Under the pieces are notes generated by a model. It did not search any database. It had not been told where the DNA came from and was given only the letters and a program-made list of their open reading frames with translations. Below are positions 31,620 through 39,144 of a stretch of DNA of 64,000 bases, in pieces (within the stretch, counting starts at the first letter, position 1; each line of letters begins with the position of its first letter). The translations under genes and the position numbers were made by a program. The stretch covers positions 3,438,001-3,502,000 of the forward strand of contig NZ_CP156060.1 of NCBI RefSeq assembly GCF_039778605.1, given 5' to 3'. This DNA comes from Flavobacterium sp. WV_118_3. GTDB taxonomy: Bacteria > Bacteroidota > Bacteroidia > Flavobacteriales > Flavobacteriaceae.

Positions 31620-32157
31620 AATTTTGTTAGTAGTTTTACTCTTAATACAGGTCGCTTGTATTAAGAGTAAAACTAATTTGAAAAGATCAAAATGTAATGA
31701 GCTGGTTCGTTTATATGATCCTTATTTACAGGAAATAGCGATGAAACGAAATGTTACCTATCCTATAGGTGACAAATTAGACAGTTTGTTCTCAACTTTA
31801 AATAAAAATGAAATAATTAATGATACCATTTTTAGAAAAGCCTTAATAGTTTTATTGGAAAAAAAATATTCATTTCTTGTTGACCACAATACATCCAAGA
31901 ATCTGTTTTATATTTATAATGTTTCAAATTGGGGAGGAGATGAAAAGTATATTCATTTTGCTGTTAATGTTATTTCTAATATAAAATTTGATGATAATGT
32001 GAGTTTTCAAGATTATTTAAACATTTATAAAGATAACGTTTGCATTGATGATATTGTTAAAGAAATGAGTACATATTCATTAACTAACGAAGAATTAATA
32101 ATTCATAAGCATTGTTTATCAACTCTTCCTACAAATTGCAAAATAGAACCAAACTAA
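31594..32157 (+). CDS. Putative immunity lipoprotein for tip 1 (copy 1)
   Basis: A 187-residue lipoprotein: basic MIRIQKFAK, hydrophobic core and lipobox LIQVAC with Cys22. The mature part is helical, with conserved-looking Asp/Asn and four cysteines. It starts 26 bases inside the end of the Rhs gene and is duplicated together with the tip at 38179-38742, exactly the arrangement of toxin-immunity pairs. Location in the periplasmic face of a membrane would suit a toxin acting in the envelope. No known immunity family recognised. Confidence 0.7.
   Translation: MIRIQKFAKILLVVLLLIQVACIKSKTNLKRSKCNELVRLYDPYLQEIAMKRNVTYPIGDKLDSLFSTLNKNEIINDTIFRKALIVLLEKKYSFLVDHNTSKNLFYIYNVSNWGGDEKYIHFAVNVISNIKFDDNVSFQDYLNIYKDNVCIDDIVKEMSTYSLTNEELIIHKHCLSTLPTNCKIEPN
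31632..31674 (+). other. 18-bp perfect hairpin at the head of the immunity gene
   Basis: AGTTTTACTCTTAATACA (31632-31649) and its exact reverse complement (31657-31674) flank a 7-base loop. It lies in the signal-peptide codons of imm1, 13 bases after the Rhs stop. It could act as an attenuator, mRNA processing or stability element, or a recombinase site. The same hairpin occurs at 38217-38259 in the duplicate. Confidence 0.8.
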
Positions 32158-32193
32158 AAAAGCTTTTTCGCAATTAAATAAACTTTATATCTA

Positions 32194-32233
32194 AAAAACA
32201 AAACCTAGCTCTTAAAAGCTAGGTTTTGTTTTT
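32194..32233. terminator. Shared bidirectional terminator between imm1 and imm2
   Basis: A perfect 17-bp palindrome (arms 32194-32210 and 32217-32233, inner sequence AACCTAGCT) with a 6-base loop and A/T runs at both ends. It lies between two convergent immunity genes and can serve both. Confidence 0.85.
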
Positions 32234-32262
32234 AGGATGATAAAAACTCCCTTATGATATGA

Positions 32263-32550
32263 TTAATGTAATTGCGACAATATCATAAACATGATTAAGA
32301 AGGGAAGTATAATTCCAAACAAAGCAAATCCAATTTGTTTTGAAAATTCTTTTTTTAGCATTCTTTTTTTTAAAAGCAGAAGAACCAAAGCTATAGCAAT
32401 AAATACACCTATACAAGAAAAAGAAGTAATCAATATTCCTAAATATGGAATCATAAAAGAATTTCCTTTATGGATGAAATTGTGATCAATTATGCCAATC
32501 AACAGAATTAGTAATTCCGACAAGAAATAAAGAAACCCAATGTTTTTCAT
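32263..32550 (-). CDS. Putative membrane immunity protein for tip 2 (copy 1)
   Basis: A 95-residue protein with three hydrophobic helices (about 4-22, 35-60, 72-92) separated by short basic loops (KKRMLKKEFSK). It lies 9 bases downstream of the minus-strand tip 2 frame and is copied with it at 38848-39135. Position and co-duplication are the basis for calling it immunity; no family is recognised. Confidence 0.65.
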   Translation of the reverse strand: MKNIGFLYFLSELLILLIGIIDHNFIHKGNSFMIPYLGILITSFSCIGVFIAIALVLLLLKKRMLKKEFSKQIGFALFGIILPFLIMFMILSQLH

Positions 32551-32559
32551 TTTAACGGA

Positions 32560-33633
32560 TTATTTTTTAATTTTTATTTTATATGTAGTTATCGTAGTAT
32601 ATATTGGCGTTCCTACAGTTGAACTCCCTCCTGAAACTTGTTCTGCTGATGAACTCTCGGTGTATTTTATTCCTTTTTGATTTAAGTATATTTTTAAATT
32701 ATCGATATTGTGTTTTGATGTTGAGCTAAAACTTTTAACCCCGGTCTTTAACCCTATATAAGATTCAAGCAAGAATATGTTCGAATTCTTATTTCCTCCA
32801 TTTTTTTGTACTAAGTCAAAAATTGCTAAATCTGGCTTTGAGTTCGTAATTTGATTATTGTACTTGAATTTTTTATTATTAAATAACTGTATTAAAGTGT
32901 ATTGATACATTTTGTATTCATAAGGTCTATCTGCAATATCGTCAGCATGAAAATTACCATTACCTCCCCAGAAAGCGTGTTCGAGGGTTATACGTCCAAG
33001 AACAGGTAGCCAAATATTCGTTTTCCCCCACATTGTTCTATTCTTATTATCATCTACATAACTGTGTGCCCAAGAATCACCTACTGTATGCAATTGATTC
33101 AAATCCCCACTTAAGACATTTTCTTGAGCTTTCTTCAATACATCACTTTGTTTGCCTCCTGTTAAACCATGCCACGATTTTTGCAATGATTTGTCAGCCC
33201 ATGTTCCGATTCCAAATAGGCGACTAAAACCTTCACCATTATCATGTGAAAGATGTAATGGCATCGTATTATTTGCTCCTGCCACATGATGATCATAATA
33301 CTCCGCATGGATAGCCAAAGACCTTGCTGTAGCCTTATTCAGTCCCATTGCAATCCCCATTGCGTATACAGTCCAAAAGTGCCCATCTTCTTCCCAATTA
33401 CCATCGCTATCTTTATATCTCATAGGGTTGTCAAAACCAAATCTGTATGGAGACCAATCAGGAGCTTTCATTCTCATTTTATCAACCGCAAACCATCTTC
33501 CTGTTCTCGGATCATACATCCTTGCGCCAAAATCGTAACTATCACCTTCACCTTTTATCTCATCATCTTTTTCCTTTCCATTAAACCCATAACGATATGA
33601 TTCTGAAGCTTCGTGACGGTTAGGTACTAGCAT
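32560..33633 (-). CDS. Orphan Rhs tip 2 (zinc-hydrolase-like), copy 1
   Basis: 357 codons from the ATG of the YPFGM core. It encodes only the end of an Rhs protein: [20 protein letters not shown], then DPRTGRWFAVD and a variable tip from ~75. In frame, the codons Y-P-F-G lie just before the ATG, and a TGA closes the frame about 12 codons upstream, so no shell is attached and no promoter is evident. The tip has DGHFWTVYAMG (His85), HAEYYDHH (~109-116) and LHTVGDSWAHS (His182, Asp186, His190). This is an HxxxDxxxH pattern reminiscent of zinc-dependent phospholipase C / DUF6765-like enzymes. Probably silent unless recombined onto the shell; start at the internal ATG is formal. Confidence 0.75.
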   Translation of the reverse strand: MLVPNRHEASESYRYGFNGKEKDDEIKGEGDSYDFGARMYDPRTGRWFAVDKMRMKAPDWSPYRFGFDNPMRYKDSDGNWEEDGHFWTVYAMGIAMGLNKATARSLAIHAEYYDHHVAGANNTMPLHLSHDNGEGFSRLFGIGTWADKSLQKSWHGLTGGKQSDVLKKAQENVLSGDLNQLHTVGDSWAHSYVDDNKNRTMWGKTNIWLPVLGRITLEHAFWGGNGNFHADDIADRPYEYKMYQYTLIQLFNNKKFKYNNQITNSKPDLAIFDLVQKNGGNKNSNIFLLESYIGLKTGVKSFSSTSKHNIDNLKIYLNQKGIKYTESSSAEQVSGGSSTVGTPIYTTITTYKIKIKK

Positions 33634-33646
33634 CCCAAACGGATAG
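33626..33646 (-). repeat. Rhs core site B, inverted relative to site A
   Basis: The minus strand reads CTATCCGTTTGGGATGCT plus AGT, identical to 30611-30631. Upstream of it on the minus strand the sequence no longer resembles an Rhs shell. Confidence 0.85.
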
Positions 33647-33806
33647 AAATAAATTAATTCAAAACTTCAATAATTACAAGAATTTTACAAATAAAATTGT
33701 TCCTAGAAAATGGCTATCTAATGTAAAAAGCAAGCTCCTCCTAATGTTTTCTTGATTTTATGAAACTTGAACACATTATTGTATATGATTATCTCAAATA
33801 CTATAT

Positions 33807-33846
33807 AAACAAGAGGCAGTCTCAATATAGAGCCTACCTCTTGTTT
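33807..33846 (-). terminator. Hairpin terminator after imm3
   Basis: Arms AAACAAGAGG (33807-33816) and CCTCTTGTTT (33837-33846) with a partly paired interior. It lies 5 bases beyond the stop of the minus-strand membrane protein gene. Confidence 0.55.
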
Positions 33847-33850
33847 TATT

Positions 33851-34291
33851 TTACCAATTTTCCATTTGCTTTTTAAAATAAGGTATTTGTGCCAAAAAAA
33901 TCGGGGCTAGAAATATGGATATACAAGTTATTACAAACATCGATCCTTCTGCTGGCAACGGAGTGTTATCCCATAGAAATTCTGACAATAAAGATAGTAT
34001 GACATAAACTCCTAAGTTAAAAAAAGAGAACAATAAAGGTTTATATCTTATTTTAACAATAGAAATATACTTAAAGCACAAGGAGAAAATAATGATTAAA
34101 GGTAAACCATGAAATAGTAACCTCCAAAAACTCCATACTCCTGCTCCATAATATGCTTTACTGACATAAAAGGAATCAAAACCAAATTCAAAAGTGTCAA
34201 TCAAGACAAGCATTAAAAAGCTCAATACTATTTCTATTAAAAACAAAGAAGTATAAAACAAAATAAAACGTGCAATCTTACTTGTCATCAT
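33851..34291 (-). CDS. Putative membrane immunity protein for tip 3
   Basis: A 146-residue protein with four hydrophobic helices (about 8-31, 55-75, 83-103, 118-138) and few charged residues. It overlaps the 3' end of the tip 3 frame by 14 bases, the typical toxin-immunity overlap. A terminator follows. No family recognised; immunity is inferred from position only. Confidence 0.65.
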   Translation of the reverse strand: MMTSKIARFILFYTSLFLIEIVLSFLMLVLIDTFEFGFDSFYVSKAYYGAGVWSFWRLLFHGLPLIIIFSLCFKYISIVKIRYKPLLFSFFNLGVYVILSLLSEFLWDNTPLPAEGSMFVITCISIFLAPIFLAQIPYFKKQMENW

Positions 34292-35225
34292 GTGCCATTT
34301 TTATTAATTCTTTACCTAGTTTTACTCGATCTCTATAACGCTTAAAATCAAACGTTTTTCCACCTTCGAAATGTTCTTTCATTACCTTTTTAACTTCTGA
34401 TGCACCAATAGGACTGCTCATTAATTTATTAACACCTGCAATTATTTTTTTTAAATCACCACGATAATTTTTAATAAACTCTTGAACTTTTGACTGTTCA
34501 TATTCTACCATTTTATAATCCAGATCAATTCCAACTAATCCTTCGAATGATTGTCTTACTCCATTTGCGTCAGTAAAACTTTTGGTAAGTTTTCCGTCAT
34601 CCAATAGGTCCTTTGCATTTCTCATATTACGCTCGAACAAAAATTGATTTCCTTCTTGAAGGAATCGGTCTACTTCATCACTTGAAAAATATCCTCTATC
34701 TGGTATCTCTGTACCTCCCACTGCTCTATATCCAGTAACAATTTCTGCTGCTCCGAACCATTGAGAATTAATTCCTTTTTTATCAGCTTCTTTTTGAACC
34801 CATGCATAATAGGCATTTCTTTGACGAACCGTTCTATAAGCATCGTATCTTAAATGTTCCGTACTATAAAGTGCTGCATCATTAAACGATTTTTTATGGT
34901 AGATCCCACCTGTCTGATACCATTGTGTTGGTCTTAGTTTAAGCAGACGATATGACATCACGAATCCTAAATATGACGGGACAGGTTCTTTACCATCAGC
35001 ATCAATAAAAAACATTGGATTATTTCCCATGGATGAATAAGATGACCATTGTGGATATTTTCCTTCTAAAGGATCCCTAGTAAACCATCTTCCTGTTCTC
35101 GGATCATACATTCTATCACCAAAGTCAAAGCTATTTCCTTCACCTTTTAACTCATCGTCTTTTTCTTTTCCATTAAACCCATAACGATATGATTCTGAGG
35201 ACTCGTGACGGTTTGGCACCAGCAT
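34278..35225 (-). CDS. Orphan Rhs tip 3, unknown effector
   Basis: 315 codons from the ATG of the YPFGM core: [33 protein letters not shown], then IDADGKEPVPSY, where the variable tip begins (~80). The tip is mainly helical and charged, with QRNAYYAWVQKEADKKG, GINSQWFGAAEIVTGYRAVG and a Lys/Arg-rich C-terminus (FKRYRDRVKLGKELIK). I recognise no nuclease, deaminase or protease motif. It has no shell upstream, so it is a stored tip like tip 2. An immunity candidate overlaps its end. Confidence 0.7.
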   Translation of the reverse strand: MLVPNRHESSESYRYGFNGKEKDDELKGEGNSFDFGDRMYDPRTGRWFTRDPLEGKYPQWSSYSSMGNNPMFFIDADGKEPVPSYLGFVMSYRLLKLRPTQWYQTGGIYHKKSFNDAALYSTEHLRYDAYRTVRQRNAYYAWVQKEADKKGINSQWFGAAEIVTGYRAVGGTEIPDRGYFSSDEVDRFLQEGNQFLFERNMRNAKDLLDDGKLTKSFTDANGVRQSFEGLVGIDLDYKMVEYEQSKVQEFIKNYRGDLKKIIAGVNKLMSSPIGASEVKKVMKEHFEGGKTFDFKRYRDRVKLGKELIKMAHDDK

Positions 35226-35238
35226 CCCAAACGGATAG
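35215..35238 (-). repeat. Rhs core site C, inverted relative to site A
   Basis: The minus strand reads CTATCCGTTTGGGATGCT followed by GGTGCC, one mismatch from site A over 24 bases. It heads tip 3. Confidence 0.8.
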
Positions 35239-35365
35239 TACTATAATTGCTGAAATAGGTAGTAATTATAAAGGGTTTGAACTTAATCATATGCTCAAAA
35301 AATGACATCCAGAAGTCAAAAAAGCCTTAAAAATCGCCGTGTTTTTGAATGAAATTACAGATTGA
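35237..35365 (+). pseudogene. Possible C-terminal relic of a lost plus-strand tip
   Basis: Directly abutting site C, the plus strand reads in one frame IIAEIGSNYKGFELNHMLKK, stop (TGA at 35303-35305), HPEVKKALKIAVFLNEITD, stop. The composition and single internal stop look like the decayed tail of a protein. It is short, so chance is possible. Confidence 0.3.
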
Positions 35366-35459
35366 AATTGAACGTTATTATTGGTTAAAATTTAATTTGA
35401 ATATAAGATTTTTTATTGCGGAAATAGTTTTACTTTTGAAAAAAATAACAAGTAAAACC

Positions 35460-35969
35460 GTGTTCGAAAATAAATTCCGTATTTTAATCATAACAAACAT
35501 TGCTTTGTTTTTGTTGATCGCCGTTGGAGCTGCCACTTTCTTTATAGCTAATAATAGCCCTAAAATTGTTTTTGTAGATAATGTTAAGCTTTTTGATGGC
35601 TTTAATATGACTAAAGAACTAAAAAAGAGAGGCGAACAGGAATTTAATTCCCGAAAAAAAGTTTTAGATAGTTTGTATGCTGTCTTACAACAGGAAGGTG
35701 CTTCCGAAATACAAAAAGAAGCCATCACCAGAGAATTGATAGCCAAAAAGCAGGAGTTCGAAGCATTTAATCAGCAATTTGCGACTGAAGAATCCGCTAA
35801 AATATGGTCTAGAATAAATGGTTATACTTCGGATTTTTCAAAAGAAAAAAACTACGACTTTATCTTAGGATCCGAAAACAAACGATCTGTTCTCTTTGCT
35901 AAAGAAACTGTAGACATCACTAACGAATTGATCATCTATATTAATAAAAAATACGAGGGTAATCAATAG
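35460..35969 (+). CDS. Membrane-anchored OmpH/Skp-like protein
   Basis: Residues after the anchor follow the OmpH (Skp chaperone) pattern: PKIVFVDNVKLFDGFNMTKEL, then a ~70-residue charged coiled coil (KKRGEQEFNSRKKVLDSLYA to QEFEAFNQQF) and a closing YDFILGSENKRSVLFAKETVDIT. I chose the GTG at 35460, giving 169 residues with one N-terminal membrane helix (~8-29). A TACTTTTG promoter element lies at 35431-35438, and the longer frame from the ATG at 35349 would begin inside the relic just upstream. OmpH-like proteins hold outer-membrane proteins in the periplasm; here a signal anchor replaces a cleavable signal. It sits among Rhs tips and may be cargo of the region or a chaperone; unknown. Confidence 0.65.
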   Translation: MFENKFRILIITNIALFLLIAVGAATFFIANNSPKIVFVDNVKLFDGFNMTKELKKRGEQEFNSRKKVLDSLYAVLQQEGASEIQKEAITRELIAKKQEFEAFNQQFATEESAKIWSRINGYTSDFSKEKNYDFILGSENKRSVLFAKETVDITNELIIYINKKYEGNQ

Positions 35970-36038
35970 GCTTATTTAGATTACCCTTTTAGGATTTCTT
36001 TATTGTTTACTAAAGCATTCTGGAAACATAGTATAACT

Positions 36039-37085
36039 CTACTGCATACTATTTTCCAATTTCAGATGTACTTTTTCAATTTCCTTGTCAATATATACCT
36101 GAGCATAGTGTACATAGCGATTAAACGAACCACTCGCATGACTATGGCCGCTTATTTTTCGAACCAGATGTTCCGGCATACCCAAAATAAGTAATGTCGT
36201 AATTGCGGTTCGTCGCATCATATGCGAACTCATTTTATCGCAAAAACGATTCGGAGCCTTGTTGTTTTGTTTTAGTAAACGTTTCCCTTGTTTTTCCCGT
36301 GAAACTTCAACAGAAGCCGTAAAATTGGCTAATTCACCTATTTGTTTGAGGCTTTTGTTAAAGTTAAACAGGCTTGTACTTCCAAATACCGGATTTTTGA
36401 CATTTTTAGTCTTGTACTTTTGATAAATTGCCACTGCATAAGCCGGAAGTTTTATATGACTGAAGGTTTTGGTCTTTTTGGATTTTAATTTTAAATACCA
36501 GTCGTTTTCTACTTGTTCAAAATTCTTATTCGTCAGTAGAAAAATATCGGAGTAACGTAATCCTGTTGTACAGCCAAAAACAAAAATATCTTTAATCCGA
36601 CGATTACTCACGGATAAACTATTTTCAAATTCTTTATCATGGATCAGAAATTTTAATTGTTCCGGTGATAAAACCAGGATTTCGATTTCTTCCTTGCGAA
36701 CATAAAACAACCGTTGAAAATCTCCGGTAAAGAAATCTTTGTCGTTTTTCAGATAGTTAAAAAACACCCGGATTACTTTAATGTTGGAGCCAACATAATT
36801 GTCATGACAGCCTTTTTTGTATAAATAATCCGTGAATTTTTGGTAGAATTTTTTCCAATAGTTTTTTTCCGATTGTAATTCTCTTTTATTCAGTTTTGAA
36901 GCATCACAAATCCGTAATTCAAAACTGGTATCACTTGAAAACTGAATCAGGTTTTGTAAAACATAATGATAATTTTGTATAGAATCCGGTTTGATACGTT
37001 CGCCATTCTTTTTCAGACGTTTTCCGGTTTCGGTATCTTTTATGAATTGCTTAAACAGTGAGGGTATAGGGGTAGTCTTTTTCAT
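36039..37085 (-). CDS. Tyrosine recombinase (phage-integrase family) inside the tip array
   Basis: A 348-residue protein of the Bacteroidota tyrosine recombinase group. N-terminal SAM-like/core-binding helices span ~1-135 and the catalytic domain ~140-335. The catalytic set is complete: Arg177 in TTGLRYSD, a beta-hairpin lysine in KSKKTKT (~202-206), His288-x-x-Arg291 in SHMMRRTA, His314 in SGHSHASG and the nucleophile Tyr324 in FNRYVHYA. Such enzymes integrate mobile elements or invert promoters and shufflon segments. It stands alone, between tip 3 and the duplicated cassette, with no other phage or transposon genes, which makes local rearrangement of the tips a plausible job. Residual integrase from an old element is the alternative. 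Confidence 0.9.
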   Translation of the reverse strand: MKKTTPIPSLFKQFIKDTETGKRLKKNGERIKPDSIQNYHYVLQNLIQFSSDTSFELRICDASKLNKRELQSEKNYWKKFYQKFTDYLYKKGCHDNYVGSNIKVIRVFFNYLKNDKDFFTGDFQRLFYVRKEEIEILVLSPEQLKFLIHDKEFENSLSVSNRRIKDIFVFGCTTGLRYSDIFLLTNKNFEQVENDWYLKLKSKKTKTFSHIKLPAYAVAIYQKYKTKNVKNPVFGSTSLFNFNKSLKQIGELANFTASVEVSREKQGKRLLKQNNKAPNRFCDKMSSHMMRRTAITTLLILGMPEHLVRKISGHSHASGSFNRYVHYAQVYIDKEIEKVHLKLENSMQ

Positions 37086-37184
37086 TGTAATATTTCTCCA
37101 AAAATATCAGTTCAGAATGAAAGATGAAAAGCTATGATGTTAAAAATTACAGATTTTTGTAAGTGATAGCATTCAATTTGTTTT

Positions 37185-38204
37185 ATGTTTTATCACTATC
37201 CGTTTGGGATGCTAGTGCCTAACCGCCACGAAGCCAGTAATGAGTACCGATACAGCTTTAATGGAAAGGAAAAAGATGACGAAATTAAGGGTGAAGGAAA
37301 TCATTATGATTATGGAATGAGAAATAATGATCCAAGATCAGGAAGATTTTTTAGTGTTGATCCTTTGACTAAATCCTACCCTGCACTTACACCATATCAA
37401 TTTGCATCAAACACCCCTATTATGGCTATTGATTTAGATGGAATGGAAGCAAAAGTGGTGACTTATGGAGTCAAAAACACTTATGATGACAATTATGTTA
37501 AAGATTGTAGTGATGCTTGTGCTAGTAAATTAGGTCTTGAGCCAAAAGGGGTAAGTACGGGTAAAAATCTTTTAAGAGTTTTAAAGGATGAATCTTCTGG
37601 AAGTAATGAAACTATTTCTGCATGGGTAAATTACGGTCATAGCTGGAATAGAGGATTATTCTTAACAAATGATAATGGATTCTATAGAGCTAACAATACT
37701 GCTCCTGGAGCAGGAGCAGATAATTTCAAAGGCCTTTTAAGAGAAACTAAAACAGGAAACATTACATTCTCAAAACATACATTGTTTATTTTTGCTAGTT
37801 GCGGGACAGCAGGAAATGGCTGGGGCGGTCATAATGTAGGAGGCGGCAAAGCAGCATATGATAATGCTTCTTTTTCTGCAACCATTGGTGACTATGTTAA
37901 TAAGAATTATAGTCTACCTGCCAGAGACTATACAGGATTTTATAAGATAACAACTATTGGCGCTACGGATTTATCTAATTTATTAAAAGATGGAACTGTT
38001 AAAACAGATGGAAGATTCTTTAAAACAGAGAAAGTGTATAAAATTGAACGGACAGTGCAGGAATCAGGTTGGTGGCCTTTTAAAACAAGGAAATATATTG
38101 ACAAAACAACTATAATTCAAACTAAGACTACAGACTTAGGAAAAAAAATCAACCCAACTGAACTAATGAAAGAACATAATGATCAGGATACAAAAATTCG
38201 CTAA
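37185..38204 (+). CDS. Orphan copy of Rhs tip 1 (caspase/CHAT-like)
   Basis: 339 codons; from residue 5 on it is identical to the last 335 residues of the 3607-residue Rhs protein (YPFGM core, [10 protein letters not shown] and the tip). The His and Cys of the putative dyad are His152 (NYGHSWNRG) and Cys206 (FASCGTAG). The first four residues (MFYH) come from unrelated flanking DNA; there is no shell and no signal peptide. It is followed by its immunity gene, overlapping by 26 bases. It is a stored or displaced duplicate, and could be recombined back by exchange with site A. Confidence 0.8.
   Translation: MFYHYPFGMLVPNRHEASNEYRYSFNGKEKDDEIKGEGNHYDYGMRNNDPRSGRFFSVDPLTKSYPALTPYQFASNTPIMAIDLDGMEAKVVTYGVKNTYDDNYVKDCSDACASKLGLEPKGVSTGKNLLRVLKDESSGSNETISAWVNYGHSWNRGLFLTNDNGFYRANNTAPGAGADNFKGLLRETKTGNITFSKHTLFIFASCGTAGNGWGGHNVGGGKAAYDNASFSATIGDYVNKNYSLPARDYTGFYKITTIGATDLSNLLKDGTVKTDGRFFKTEKVYKIERTVQESGWWPFKTRKYIDKTTIIQTKTTDLGKKINPTELMKEHNDQDTKIR
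37196..37216 (+). repeat. Rhs core site D, direct relative to site A
   Basis: Reads CTATCCGTTTGGGATGCT plus AGT as at 30611-30631, and the identity continues rightwards for the whole cassette. To the left identity stops after one further base. Confidence 0.85.
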
Positions 38205-38742
38205 AATTTTGTTAGTAGTTTTACTCTTAATACAGGTCGCTTGTATTAAGAGTAAAACTAATTTGAAAAGATCAAAATGTAATGAGCTGGTTCGTTTATA
38301 TGATCCTTATTTACAGGAAATAGCGATGAAACGAAATGTTACCTATCCTATAGGTGACAAATTAGACAGTTTGTTCTCAACTTTAAATAAAAATGAAATA
38401 ATTAATGATACCATTTTTAGAAAAGCCTTAATAGTTTTATTGGAAAAAAAATATTCATTTCTTGTTGACCACAATACATCCAAGAATCTGTTTTATATTT
38501 ATAATGTTTCAAATTGGGGAGGAGATGAAAAGTATATTCATTTTGCTGTTAATGTTATTTCTAATATAAAATTTGATGATAATGTGAGTTTTCAAGATTA
38601 TTTAAACATTTATAAAGATAACGTTTGCATTGATGATATTGTTAAAGAAATGAGTACATATTCATTAACTAACGAAGAATTAATAATTCATAAGCATTGT
38701 TTATCAACTCTTCCTACAAATTGCAAAATAGAACCAAACTAA
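38179..38742 (+). CDS. Putative immunity lipoprotein for tip 1 (copy 2)
   Basis: Identical in protein sequence to the 31594-32157 product (187 residues, lipobox Cys22). Unlike copy 1 it could protect the cell even when another tip is on the shell, if it is transcribed. The 18-bp hairpin at its head is at 38217-38259. Confidence 0.7.
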   Translation: MIRIQKFAKILLVVLLLIQVACIKSKTNLKRSKCNELVRLYDPYLQEIAMKRNVTYPIGDKLDSLFSTLNKNEIINDTIFRKALIVLLEKKYSFLVDHNTSKNLFYIYNVSNWGGDEKYIHFAVNVISNIKFDDNVSFQDYLNIYKDNVCIDDIVKEMSTYSLTNEELIIHKHCLSTLPTNCKIEPN

Positions 38743-38778
38743 AAAAGCTTTTTCGCAATTAAATAAACTTTATATCTA

Positions 38779-38818
38779 AAAAACAAAACCTAGCTCTTAA
38801 AAGCTAGGTTTTGTTTTT
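38779..38818. terminator. Shared bidirectional terminator (copy 2)
   Basis: Same 17-bp palindrome as at 32194-32233, between the two convergent immunity genes of the duplicate. Confidence 0.85.
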
Positions 38819-38847
38819 AGGATGATAAAAACTCCCTTATGATATGA

Positions 38848-39135
38848 TTAATGTAATTGCGACAATATCATAAACATGATTAAGAAGGGAAGTATAATTC
38901 CAAACAAAGCAAATCCAATTTGTTTTGAAAATTCTTTTTTTAGCATTCTTTTTTTTAAAAGCAGAAGAACCAAAGCTATAGCAATAAATACACCTATACA
39001 AGAAAAAGAAGTAATCAATATTCCTAAATATGGAATCATAAAAGAATTTCCTTTATGGATGAAATTGTGATCAATTATGCCAATCAACAGAATTAGTAAT
39101 TCCGACAAGAAATAAAGAAACCCAATGTTTTTCAT
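38848..39135 (-). CDS. Putative membrane immunity protein for tip 2 (copy 2)
   Basis: Identical to the 95-residue, three-helix product of 32263-32550, again directly downstream of tip 2. Retention of both copies intact argues that the pair is under selection, or that the duplication is recent. Confidence 0.65.
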   Translation of the reverse strand: MKNIGFLYFLSELLILLIGIIDHNFIHKGNSFMIPYLGILITSFSCIGVFIAIALVLLLLKKRMLKKEFSKQIGFALFGIILPFLIMFMILSQLH

Positions 39136-39144
39136 TTTAACGGA

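Larger units (their letters stand above)
30610..33646 (+). repeat. 3.04-kb direct repeat, copy 1 (tip1-imm1 / imm2-tip2 two-headed cassette)
   Basis: Every landmark in 30610-33646 recurs exactly 6585 bases further on, at 37195-40231, with no length change. Proteins read from the two copies are identical except one residue. The only base differences I could find are six clustered at 33607-33625 (versus 40192-40210), inside the Rhs core of tip 2. Both ends are inverted copies of the YPFGM core. Confidence 0.85.
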
